From Acidimicrobiaceae bacterium (GTDB lineage: Bacteria > Actinomycetota > Acidimicrobiia > Acidimicrobiales > Palsa-688): 8,972 nt of DNA. The notes below the pieces were generated by a model. It searched no databases. It had not been told where the DNA came from and saw only the letters and a program-made list of their open reading frames with translations. Shown here one piece after another: positions 1 to 5,514 of this stretch. Every line of letters starts with the position of its first letter. Within the stretch, counting starts at the first letter, position 1. Both the position numbers and the translations under genes were made by a program. The stretch is from contig PMHU01000290.1 in assembly GCA_003156795.1 (NCBI GenBank), positions 1-8,972 on the forward strand, read 5' to 3'.

Positions 1-408
1 GCCGACATCGACTACGGCTTCCGCGAGGCGCGCACCACGTCGGGCCGGGTCGGCGTGAAGGTGTGGATCTACAAGGGCGACATCCTCCCCTACAAGACGT
101 CGACCGAGGACAAGATCAGCCGCGAGGCGGCCATGGCCGTCGGCGAAACCTCGGGTCAGAGCCGGCCCCGCCGGGTCGTCACTGCTGGTGGCGGCAGGCG
201 TCGCGCCGAGCTAGGCGAGCCCGGCTCCACGACCGGCCCCATGCCGATCCCCGAAGCCCCCGACGCTCCCGACGCTCCCGTCGACGAAGACCGTCCGATC
301 GTTGAGGTCGACCCCGAACTCGAGCGCCTCCTGGCTGAGGAAGAGGACATCGAGCGTCGCACCCGGGGCGACCATCACGAGACTCCCCATTTTCCTAAGG
401 ACGTCTAG
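1..408 (+). CDS. rpsC: 30S ribosomal protein S3, C-terminal part (5' end outside window)
   Basis: The reading frame is open from base 1 and ends at TAG 406-408, giving 135 residues. S3 sits in the head of the 30S subunit near the mRNA entry channel. The visible start corresponds to the end of the conserved C-terminal S3 domain, with the typical EARTTSGRVGVKVWIYKGD stretch at visible residues 9-27. After the DILPYK segment the protein continues for about 100 residues that are poorly conserved. This tail is rich in Arg and Gly, then Pro, Asp and Glu, with PDAPDAP and an acidic ELERLLAEEED helix-like segment. Long low-complexity S3 tails are known in actinobacteria, so the tail is unlikely to be an error. 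The next gene, rplP, starts 3 nt downstream, the standard S10-cluster order. Full length cannot be judged. Confidence 0.96.
   Translation, partial: ADIDYGFREARTTSGRVGVKVWIYKGDILPYKTSTEDKISREAAMAVGETSGQSRPRRVVTAGGGRRRAELGEPGSTTGPMPIPEAPDAPDAPVDEDRPIVEVDPELERLLAEEEDIERRTRGDHHETPHFPKDV
259..276. repeat. Two 9-bp tandem units inside the rpsC tail
   Basis: CCCGACGCT occurs twice back to back (259-267 and 268-276), in frame, and gives the PDAPDAP peptide in the acidic S3 tail. It looks like ordinary slippage growth of a disordered tail. Confidence 0.8.
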
Positions 409-411
409 AAG

Positions 412-843
412 ATGCTGATGCCTCGCAAGGTCAAGCACCGCAAACAGCAGCGCGGCCGACTGTCCGGTCAGGCCAAGGGTGGCACCACCGTCAACTTCGG
501 TGAGTACGGCATCCAGGCTCTCGAGCCGGGCTGGATCACGGCCCGCCAGATCGAAGCCGCTCGTATCGCCATGACCCGCCACGTCAAGCGCGGCGGGAAG
601 GTTTGGATCCGGGTGTTCCCCGACAAGCCGGTCACCAACAAACCGGCCGAGACCAGGATGGGTTCCGGCAAGGGCAACCCGGAGTTCTGGGTCGCCGTCG
701 TCAAGCCGGGCCGCATCTTGTTCGAGCTCGGTGGGGTCAACGAGGCCCTGGGTCGCTCCGCTCTGGAGAGGGCCATTCAGAAGTTGCCGATCAGGGCTCG
801 CGTGGTCGTGCGCGCCCACCAGGAGGAGGTCGAGGTCGGATGA
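412..843 (+). CDS. rplP: 50S ribosomal protein L16
   Basis: L16 is a 143-residue protein of the large subunit that lies near the A-site tRNA and helps organise the peptidyl transferase centre late in assembly. The N-terminus MLMPRKVKHRKQQRGR is the classic L16 start, so ATG 412 is chosen over the in-frame ATG at 418. An AAGGA ribosome site lies at 397-401. Other family landmarks are GxYGIQALEPGWITARQIEAAR (about residues 30-51), the KVWIRVFPDKP block (63-73) and KPAETRMGSGKG (77-88). The R82 of this last block aligns with the arginine hydroxylated in E. coli L16; no statement on modification can be made here. Its stop overlaps the rpmC start by 4 nt (ATGA, 840-843), so the two are probably translationally coupled. 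Confidence 0.98.
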   Translation: MLMPRKVKHRKQQRGRLSGQAKGGTTVNFGEYGIQALEPGWITARQIEAARIAMTRHVKRGGKVWIRVFPDKPVTNKPAETRMGSGKGNPEFWVAVVKPGRILFELGGVNEALGRSALERAIQKLPIRARVVVRAHQEEVEVG

Positions 844-1061
844 CCAAGACCAAAGACTTGCGTGAGCTGACCGACGACGAGCTGGAGACGAAGCTGGTGG
901 AGTCGAAGCACGAGCTGTTCAACCTGCGGTTCCAGCTCGCCACCGGCAAGCAGGACAACTCCAGCCGCCTGGGTGAAGTTCGTAGGGAAATAGCGCGCGT
1001 GGCCACGTTGCTGCGCGAGCGGGAAATCGCAGCCGCCGAAGCGGCAGAGGTGAATAGCTGA
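840..1061 (+). CDS. rpmC: 50S ribosomal protein L29
   Basis: A 73-residue helical hairpin protein that binds 23S rRNA near the polypeptide exit tunnel, where L23/L29 form a docking area for factors such as SRP. The family core is clear: LRELTDDELETKL at residues 7-19, then KHELFNLRFQLATGKQDN (23-40), then a second helix with VRREIARVATLLRE. It is slightly longer than many L29 proteins because of an Ala/Glu-rich end (EIAAAEAAEVNS). The start ATG 840 lies within the ATGA overlap with rplP, with GGAGG-type purines at about 821-836. The stop overlaps the rpsQ start by one base (1061). Confidence 0.97.
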   Translation: MTKTKDLRELTDDELETKLVESKHELFNLRFQLATGKQDNSSRLGEVRREIARVATLLREREIAAAEAAEVNS

Positions 1062-1351
1062 TGGCCGACGAGATCACATCCGAAATAAACGACGCCGCCC
1101 GCCCGAACCGCCGCAAGGTTCGCGAGGGCCTGGTGGTGTCGGTGAAGATGGACAAGACCGCCGTGGTGGGCGTCATCGAACGGGTCCGCCATCCCCGCTA
1201 CGCCAAGACGGTGCAACGCACCAAGCGGTTTTACGCCCACGACGCGGACAACGATCTGCGCGTCGGCGACCGAGTGCGCATCGCGGAGACGCGACCGATG
1301 TCGAAGCTCAAGCGGTGGCGGGTACTCGAAGTCCTCGAGCGGGCGAAGTAG
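1061..1351 (+). CDS. rpsQ: 30S ribosomal protein S17
   Basis: S17 is an early-binding OB-fold protein of the 30S subunit that contacts 16S rRNA helices 7 and 11. The 96-residue product has a hydrophilic N-terminal extension of about 18 residues before the core RKVREGLVVSVKMDKTAVV, as in other actinobacterial S17 proteins. The diagnostic C-terminal motif GDRVRIAETRPMSKLKRWRV is present in full. ATG 1061 shares its A with the rpmC stop, and AGAGG at 1046-1050 can serve as ribosome site. The stop is 8 nt before rplN, so the S10-type and spc-type gene groups run together without room for a promoter. Confidence 0.97.
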   Translation: MADEITSEINDAARPNRRKVREGLVVSVKMDKTAVVGVIERVRHPRYAKTVQRTKRFYAHDADNDLRVGDRVRIAETRPMSKLKRWRVLEVLERAK

Positions 1352-1359
1352 GAAACGAG

Positions 1360-1728
1360 ATGATCCAACAGGAAAGCCGGCTGCGCGTCGCCGATAACTC
1401 GGGGGCCAAGGAAGTCCTCTGCATCAAAGTGCTCGGCGGCTCGAAACGCCGCTACGCCTCGATCGGGGACGTCTTCGTCGCCACCGTCAAAGATGCCATC
1501 CCCGGAGCCAACGTCAAGAAGGGCGAAGTTGTGAAGTGTGTCGTCGTTCGTACCAAGAAAGAGAAGCGGCGCCCCGACGGGAGCTACATCCGCTTCGACG
1601 AGAACGCGGCAGTGCTCATCAACGATCAGCAGCAACCACGCGGGACCCGCATCTTCGGCCCCGTCGGTCGGGAGCTTCGCGACAAGCGTTTTATGCGGAT
1701 CATCTCGCTGGCCCCGGAGGTGCTCTAA
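1360..1728 (+). CDS. rplN: 50S ribosomal protein L14
   Basis: L14 has exactly the usual 122 residues when started at ATG 1360. The frame is open further upstream (to 1315), but the family starts at MIQQESRLRVADNSGAKE, and AGGA at 1350-1353 fits ATG 1360. L14 is a small beta-barrel at the subunit interface that binds 23S rRNA and contributes to bridges with 16S rRNA; it is also the known docking site of the silencing factor RsfS. Landmarks are VADNSGAKEVLCIKVLGG (10-27), IGDVFVATVKDAIPG (35-49) and RGTRIFGPVGRELR (94-107). It is the first gene of the classical spc operon. The stop TAA directly abuts the rplX ATG. Confidence 0.98.
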   Translation: MIQQESRLRVADNSGAKEVLCIKVLGGSKRRYASIGDVFVATVKDAIPGANVKKGEVVKCVVVRTKKEKRRPDGSYIRFDENAAVLINDQQQPRGTRIFGPVGRELRDKRFMRIISLAPEVL

Positions 1729-2034
1729 ATGAAGCTACGTAAGGGTGACCAGGTGGAGATCCTGTCCGGCAAGGACCGGACCAAGCGCGGCGTGATCATG
1801 AGGGTTCTGCCCAAGGACGACAAGGTGATCGTCGAGGGCGTCAACGTCGCCAAGAAGCACCAGCGTCAAGCGAAGGCTCGGGTAAAGGGCGGCATCATCG
1901 ACAAGGACATGCCCGTTCAGGCTTCCGCCGTGGCGCTCGTCTGCTCCAAGGACGGCGCCGTGAGGGTGGGCTATCGAATCAAGGAGGACGGCACGAAGGT
2001 GCGAGTTTGCAAGCGTTGCGGGAGGGAACTCTGA
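1729..2034 (+). CDS. rplX: 50S ribosomal protein L24
   Basis: L24 is an assembly-initiating protein that binds the 5' domain of 23S rRNA. The 101-residue product has the N-terminal KOW motif (KGDQVEILSGKDRTKRGVI, residues 5-23) and the VEGVNVAKKH segment (35-44). The C-terminal part resembles the zinc-ribbon form of L24, but only three of the four cysteines are present: C72, C94 and C97, with Asp75 where the second cysteine of the first CxxC would be. The spacing and the VGYRIKEDGTKVRVCKRCG ending are otherwise normal. GGAGG at 1716-1720 gives a good ribosome site, and the start abuts the rplN stop. The TGATG at 2032-2036 overlaps rplE by one base. Confidence 0.97.
   Translation: MKLRKGDQVEILSGKDRTKRGVIMRVLPKDDKVIVEGVNVAKKHQRQAKARVKGGIIDKDMPVQASAVALVCSKDGAVRVGYRIKEDGTKVRVCKRCGREL
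2021..2026 (+). promoter_or_regulatory. Ribosome binding site that fixes the rplE start
   Basis: GGAGGG lies 7 nt before ATG 2034. It supports that start over the upstream in-frame ATG at 2007, which lies inside rplX. Confidence 0.75.
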
Positions 2035-2606
2035 TGGCATCTACTTCGACCGTCGAGCGCCCGCGCCTCAAGACCCGCTACGACTCCGAGCTTCGTACTC
2101 AGCTCAAGGACCAGCTCGGGTTGGCCAACGTGATGATGGTCCCTCGGCTGGAAAAGATCGTCATCAACATGGGCGTCGGCAAGGCCACCCAGCAGCCGTC
2201 CCTTCTGGAAGGCGCGGTCAAGGATCTGACCGCCATCGCCGGCCAGAAGCCGCTGGTCACCAAAGCCAAGAAGTCGATCGCCGGGTTCAAGCTGCGGGAG
2301 AACAACCCCATCGGAGCCAAGGTCACCCTCCGTGGCGACCGAATGTGGGAGTTCCTCGACCGGCTGATCAGCCTGGCCATCCCCCGCATCCGGGACTTCC
2401 GCGGCCTACCGCCGAAGGGTTTCGACGGGCGGGGCAACTACACGTTCGGGGTGACCGAGCAGCTGATCTTCCCGGAGATCGACTACGACAAGATCGACGC
2501 CCCCCGGGGCATGGACATCACGATCGTGACCACGGCTCGCAACAACGCGGAGGGTCGAGCCCTCCTCGACGCGTTCGGCTTCCCGTTCCGTAAGGAAGGC
2601 AACTAG
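2034..2606 (+). CDS. rplE: 50S ribosomal protein L5
   Basis: L5 binds 5S rRNA, forms part of the central protuberance and touches P-site tRNA. Started at ATG 2034 it has 190 residues, a normal length for actinobacteria, with a short variable N-terminus (MASTSTVERP) before LKTRYDSEL. Landmarks are VPRLEKIVINMGVG (36-49), the KPLVTKAKKSIAGFKLRE stretch (72-89), IPRIRDFRGL (116-125), and FDGRGNYTFGVTEQLIFPEI (130-149). The C-terminus TTARNNAEGRALLDAFGFPF is also typical. The gene overlaps the rplX stop by one base and ends 2 nt before the S14 gene. Confidence 0.98.
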   Translation: MASTSTVERPRLKTRYDSELRTQLKDQLGLANVMMVPRLEKIVINMGVGKATQQPSLLEGAVKDLTAIAGQKPLVTKAKKSIAGFKLRENNPIGAKVTLRGDRMWEFLDRLISLAIPRIRDFRGLPPKGFDGRGNYTFGVTEQLIFPEIDYDKIDAPRGMDITIVTTARNNAEGRALLDAFGFPFRKEGN

Positions 2607-2608
2607 AG

Positions 2609-2794
2609 ATGGCCAAGAAGGCGCTAATCATCAAGTCACAGCGCAAGCCCAAGTTCAAGGTCCGGGCTTACACTCGGTGCCGTCGTTGCGGCCGGCCTCA
2701 CTCGGTGTTCCGCAAGTTCGGTATGTGCCGCATCTGCCTCCGCGAGCTGGTTCACGCCGGCGAGGTGCCGGGCGTGACCAAGGCGAGCTGGTAG
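2609..2794 (+). CDS. rpsZ: 30S ribosomal protein S14, zinc-binding short type
   Basis: A 61-residue S14 of the short type Z class, which binds 16S rRNA in the 30S head. Four cysteines form a zinc ribbon: C24-xx-C27 and C40-xx-C43. The ending GVTKASW is the conserved terminus of this class. AAGGAAGG at 2592-2599, overlapping the end of rplE, places the ribosome at ATG 2609. Many actinobacteria also carry a longer zinc-free S14 elsewhere, induced under zinc limitation; this window cannot show whether one exists. Some annotations name this gene rpsN. Confidence 0.97.
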   Translation: MAKKALIIKSQRKPKFKVRAYTRCRRCGRPHSVFRKFGMCRICLRELVHAGEVPGVTKASW

Positions 2795-2801
2795 GGGGTG
2801 G
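2794..2801 (+). promoter_or_regulatory. Ribosome binding site that fixes the rpsH start
   Basis: The purine-rich GGGGGTGG run sits 4 nt before ATG 2806. The open frame extends further upstream through the S14 gene, so this site and the family N-terminus decide the start. Confidence 0.6.
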
Positions 2802-2805
2802 CGAA

Positions 2806-3210
2806 ATGACGATGACCGATCCGATCGCGGACATGCTCACCCGCATCCGCAACGCCAACGTGGCGATGCACGACACGGTCCGCATGCCGTCGTCGAAGCT
2901 CAAGGAATCCTTGGCGGCCGTGCTGGTCAAGGAGGGCTACATCGAGGGCTTCGACGTCTCTGAGGCAACCGAGCGGCCGGGGCGCACGCTCGAGATCACG
3001 ATGAAGTACACCAAGGACCGCAGCCGGACCATCTCTGGCGTGCGGCGCATTTCCAAGCCCGGCCTGCGCGTGTACACGGCGGCCGACAAGCTGCCGCGGG
3101 TACTTGGAGGTCTGGGAGTCGCGGTCCTATCTACCAGCCAGGGGCTCATGACCGACCGGGAAGCCCGCCAGCGCCGCGTCGGCGGCGAGATCCTCTGTTT
3201 CGTGTGGTAG
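2806..3210 (+). CDS. rpsH: 30S ribosomal protein S8
   Basis: S8 is a primary binder of the central domain of 16S rRNA (helix 21), and in enterobacteria it also represses its own spc mRNA. The 134-residue product starts MTMTDPIADMLTRIRNAN, the standard actinobacterial form, supporting ATG 2806 over the longer upstream frame; an internal ATG at 2812 is a possible alternative. The C-terminal signature STSQGLMTD (109-117) is followed by the usual REARQRRVGGEILCFVW end. I could not identify an S8-binding mimic in the rplX-rplE junction, where E. coli carries one, so no autoregulation claim is made. Confidence 0.98.
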   Translation: MTMTDPIADMLTRIRNANVAMHDTVRMPSSKLKESLAAVLVKEGYIEGFDVSEATERPGRTLEITMKYTKDRSRTISGVRRISKPGLRVYTAADKLPRVLGGLGVAVLSTSQGLMTDREARQRRVGGEILCFVW

Positions 3211-3233
3211 TGGCAGGAGAGTGAGGTAAACCC

Positions 3234-3773
3234 ATGTCTCGAATTGGACGCGCCCCAATCGCGGTGCCGTCTGGCGTCGAAGTCAAAATCGCCGACCGGC
3301 AGGTGACCGTCAAAGGGCCGCGGGGCACTCTGGCTCGCTCCGTTCCCGGCGCCATCACTGTCCGCCAGGAGGACTCCACCCTGTTCGTGGAGCGTCCTGA
3401 CGACGAGCGCCAGAACCGGGCTCTACACGGCTTGACCCGCTCCCTGGTCAACAACATGGTCGTCGGCGTCACCAACGGGTTCAGCAAGGACCTCGAAATT
3501 GTCGGCGTCGGCTACCGAGCTATAGCCAAGGGCCCGGGTCAGCTCGAGTTGGCCCTCGGTTTCAGCCACCCCGTCTTCGTGGACGCGCCCGCCGGAGTCA
3601 CCTTTGAAGTGCCCCAGCCGACTCGGATCAGTGTCTTGGGCATCGACAAGGAACTCGTCGGCCAGGTGGCCGCCAACATACGCAAGATCCGCAAGCCCGA
3701 GCCCTACAAGGGCAAGGGTGTCCGTTACGCCGGCGAGCGGGTAATCCGCAAGGCCGGCAAAGCGGCGAAGTGA
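3234..3773 (+). CDS. rplF: 50S ribosomal protein L6
   Basis: L6 has 179 residues, the usual length, made of two similar alpha/beta halves (about 1-80 and 81-179). It lies near the sarcin-ricin loop and the factor-binding site of the large subunit. The start MSRIGRAPIAVPSGV is canonical, with GAGGT at 3223-3227 six nt before ATG 3234. Other landmarks are VKGPRGTLAR (26-35), EIVGVGYRA (88-96) and the C-terminal signature PEPYKGKGVRY (155-165). The stop TGA 3771-3773 lies within the first copy of a 15-bp tandem repeat that fills most of the spacer to rplR. Confidence 0.98.
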   Translation: MSRIGRAPIAVPSGVEVKIADRQVTVKGPRGTLARSVPGAITVRQEDSTLFVERPDDERQNRALHGLTRSLVNNMVVGVTNGFSKDLEIVGVGYRAIAKGPGQLELALGFSHPVFVDAPAGVTFEVPQPTRISVLGIDKELVGQVAANIRKIRKPEPYKGKGVRYAGERVIRKAGKAAK

Positions 3774-3798
3774 GCCAGACAACAGTGAGCCAGACAAC
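3769..3798. repeat. Exact 15-bp tandem duplication at the rplF-rplR junction
   Basis: AGTGAGCCAGACAAC occurs twice with no gap (3769-3783 and 3784-3798). The first copy contains the rplF stop codon. Together with the six bases that follow, it makes up the whole spacer before rplR. Neither copy contains a Shine-Dalgarno-like purine run. It looks like a recent slippage or duplication event that lengthened the spacer by 15 nt. Confidence 0.95.
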
Positions 3799-3804
3799 GA
3801 CGCC

Positions 3805-4173
3805 ATGAGCACATCCAGCAAAGACAAGCAGACCGCGAGGGCCCGTCGTCACTACCGGGTCCGCAAGAAGGTGGCCGGTACCGCCGAGCGTCCCCGCCTG
3901 GCCGTTTTTCGGTCCAACAAGCACATTTCCGCACAAGTGATCGACGATCGCGCCGGGCGCACGCTCGCGTCCGCGTCGACCGTCGAGAAGGACCTGCGCC
4001 AGACGGGCGGCACCGCCAACAAGGCCGCCGCCACGACCGTGGGTCGTATGGTCGCAGAACGGGCCAAGGCCGCAGGCGTGAGCCGAGTGGTCTTCGACCG
4101 AGGCGGTTTCCTGTATCACGGCCGGGTGGCCGCCGTCGCTGATGCGGCCCGCGAGGCCGGACTGGAGTTTTAG
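3805..4173 (+). CDS. rplR: 50S ribosomal protein L18
   Basis: L18 binds 5S rRNA and, with L5, builds the central protuberance. The 122-residue product has an Arg/Lys-rich N-terminal tail (residues 7-22), then RPRLAVFRSNKHI (29-41) and the signature VVFDRGGFLYHGRV (95-108), ending in AREAGLEF as usual for the family. The family N-terminus and the lack of another start codon in frame support ATG 3805. The 20 bases before it (AC-rich, ending ACGACGCC) have no recognisable Shine-Dalgarno site, unlike most of the other genes of the cluster. Initiation may depend on ribosomes ending rplF 31 nt upstream or on an unstructured leader; this is inference. Confidence 0.97.
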   Translation: MSTSSKDKQTARARRHYRVRKKVAGTAERPRLAVFRSNKHISAQVIDDRAGRTLASASTVEKDLRQTGGTANKAAATTVGRMVAERAKAAGVSRVVFDRGGFLYHGRVAAVADAAREAGLEF

Positions 4174-4178
4174 GACAA

Positions 4179-4727
4179 ATGGCTGAACAGCAATTCGAAG
4201 ACCGGACCATCAAAGTCAACCGCGTCGCCAAGGTCGTCAAGGGCGGTCGCCGATTCTCCTTTGCCGCCCTAATGGTCATCGGCGACGGCCAAGGCACCGT
4301 CGGGCTGGGCTACGGCAAGGCCAAGGAAGCCGGCCTCGCCGTCCAGAAGGGCATCGAGGAGGCCAAGAAGAACCTCTTCACCGTGCCCCTGGCGGGAACG
4401 ACCATCACCCATCCGATCCTCGGCGAAGCCGGCGCAGGCCGGGTGCTTCTCAAGCCGGCCGCCCCCGGTACCGGCGTCATCGCTGGTGGGGCCGCCCGCG
4501 CCATCCTCGAGATGGCCGGTATCCGCGACATCCTGGCCAAGTCCCTCGGGTCCTCCAACAGCATCAACGTGGCCCAGGCCACAGTTGCTGGCTTGCGGGG
4601 GCTCAAGCGGCCCGACGAAGTGGCGCGCCTGCGCGGGAAGTCCCCAGAAGAAGTCGTTCCCGCCGGTGTCTGGCGCGCTTATCGCGACACCCAGCGCGGT
4701 CCGCACATCCCCGATGAGGTGGCCTGA
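4179..4727 (+). CDS. rpsE: 30S ribosomal protein S5
   Basis: S5 lines the mRNA entry site of the 30S subunit with S3 and S4 and affects decoding accuracy; substitutions in its N-terminal loop are the classic source of spectinomycin resistance, for which the spc operon is named. The 182-residue protein has the double-stranded-RNA-binding-like N-terminal domain with KVVKGGRRFSF (18-28) and GLGYGKAKE (42-50), then the C-terminal domain with PGTGVIAGGAARAILE (96-111) and SSNSINVAQAT (125-135). The spectinomycin loop (about residues 18-28) looks wild type by eye. GGAG at 4164-4167 is somewhat distant (11 nt) from ATG 4179. The TGATG at 4725-4729 couples it to rpmD. Confidence 0.98.
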   Translation: MAEQQFEDRTIKVNRVAKVVKGGRRFSFAALMVIGDGQGTVGLGYGKAKEAGLAVQKGIEEAKKNLFTVPLAGTTITHPILGEAGAGRVLLKPAAPGTGVIAGGAARAILEMAGIRDILAKSLGSSNSINVAQATVAGLRGLKRPDEVARLRGKSPEEVVPAGVWRAYRDTQRGPHIPDEVA

Positions 4728-4948
4728 TGTCGCCTGGTCGGGTGACCCCCGCTGCGGCCGGCCCGTCTCTCACGGTCACCCAGGTGAAGTCGGGTATCGG
4801 GACCAAGCCGAAGCATCGCGGCACTCTGCGGGCCTTGGGTCTGCACGGGATCGGTACCAGCAACACCCTGCCTGATCGGCCGGAGATCCGGGGCATGATC
4901 GCCCGCGTCCCCCATCTGATCAGGGTCGACCAAGAGGAGGCTCGATGA
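4727..4948 (+). CDS. rpmD: 50S ribosomal protein L30
   Basis: L30 is a small large-subunit protein that is absent in some bacteria. The product is 73 residues: an N-terminal extension of about 14 residues (MSPGRVTPAAAGPS) precedes the L30 core, which runs LTVTQVKSGIGTKPKHRGTL (15-34), then LGLHGIGTSNTLPDRPEIRGMI, ending with VPHLIRV. A GTG at codon 6 (4742) would give a shorter protein. ATG 4727 is preferred because GAGGT at 4716-4720 fits it and it overlaps the rpsE stop by one base, the coupling pattern seen elsewhere here. It overlaps rplO by 4 nt (ATGA, 4945-4948). Confidence 0.95.
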   Translation: MSPGRVTPAAAGPSLTVTQVKSGIGTKPKHRGTLRALGLHGIGTSNTLPDRPEIRGMIARVPHLIRVDQEEAR

Positions 4949-5433
4949 AAGTCCACGATCTGAAGCCGGCCCCGGGTTCGACCCGGCCCCGCCGGCGGGT
5001 CGGACGCGGCATCGCCGGCAAGGGCGGCAAGACCGCCGGCCGCGGTACCAAGGGCCAGGGGGCCCGCGACAACATCAAGCCCGGCTTCGAAGGCGGCCAG
5101 CTTCCCTTGAAGCAGCGGATCCCCAAGCTCAAGGGGTTCAAGAACCCGTTCCGGGTGGAGTACAACGTGATCAACCTGGATACGCTGGAAATCTTTGAAG
5201 GCGACGTGGTCAGCCCCGAGACCCTTCGTTCCAGGGGCCTCGTGCACAAGCACGGCCTGATCAAGGTGCTCGGCCGGGGCGACCTGACCCGGAAGCTCGA
5301 CGTGTCGGCCCACGCATTCTCTCGCTCGGCCGTGGCCGCGATCGAGGCCGCCGGCGGTCAGGTAGCGATCATTCCGCTCCCGTTCGGTCACGGACGGCCG
5401 CCCGCCAAGGGCAACGCGCTCACGAACCGCTAA
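4945..5433 (+). CDS. rplO: 50S ribosomal protein L15
   Basis: L15 is a late-assembly protein with a long basic N-terminal extension that threads into 23S rRNA. The 162-residue product starts MKVHDLKPAPGS and has the Gly/Arg-rich segment with RVGRGIAGKGGKTAGRGTKGQ (18-38), then GFEGGQLPLKQRIPKLKGF (47-65), then the globular domain with VSAHAFSRSAVAAIEAAGG (120-138). It is somewhat longer than many L15 proteins because of the final GHGRPPAKGNALTNR. GAGGAGG at 4934-4940 is close to ATG 4945. It is the last ribosomal gene in the window and is followed by the longest intergenic gap of the cluster. Confidence 0.97.
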   Translation: MKVHDLKPAPGSTRPRRRVGRGIAGKGGKTAGRGTKGQGARDNIKPGFEGGQLPLKQRIPKLKGFKNPFRVEYNVINLDTLEIFEGDVVSPETLRSRGLVHKHGLIKVLGRGDLTRKLDVSAHAFSRSAVAAIEAAGGQVAIIPLPFGHGRPPAKGNALTNR

Positions 5434-5440
5434 GAATCAC

Positions 5441-5463
5441 CGGGGCGGCGACGGGCCGCTCCG
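5441..5463 (+). promoter_or_regulatory. GC-rich hairpin between rplO and secY
   Basis: Bases 5441-5449 (CGGGGCGGC) can pair with 5455-5463 (GCCGCTCCG) in a 9-bp stem with one G-U pair and a 5-nt loop (GACGG). No U-run follows, so it is not a classic intrinsic terminator. It could be a partial terminator, a processing or stability element separating the ribosomal part from secY, or chance in a GC-rich sequence. The rest of the 81-nt gap (5434-5514) holds the secY ribosome site and no convincing promoter. Confidence 0.4.
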
Positions 5464-5514
5464 CCTCAGGACAGGTAGCCTGCAGGGGTTTTCCCGGGTA
5501 GGAGAGAGGATCGG

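Noticed and set aside
211..819. Long minus-strand open frame opposite rpsC and rplP
   Set aside because: Mirror of two certain genes in a high-GC sequence; it resembles no known family and has codon structure imposed by the other strand.
2007..2033. Upstream ATG extending rplE by nine codons
   Set aside because: It lies inside rplX and lacks a matching ribosome site; GGAGGG at 2021-2026 points to ATG 2034.
2005..2036. S8-binding regulatory mimic at the rplX-rplE junction, as in E. coli
   Set aside because: Only a 4-bp GCAA/TTGC stem (2009-2012 with 2016-2019) could be seen; not like the helix 21 target.
5476..5481. TAGCCT as a possible -10 box for a secY promoter
   Set aside because: It fits the loose TANNNT pattern, but the region about 17 nt upstream (GGGCCG) has no -35 likeness and lies in the hairpin; too weak to annotate.
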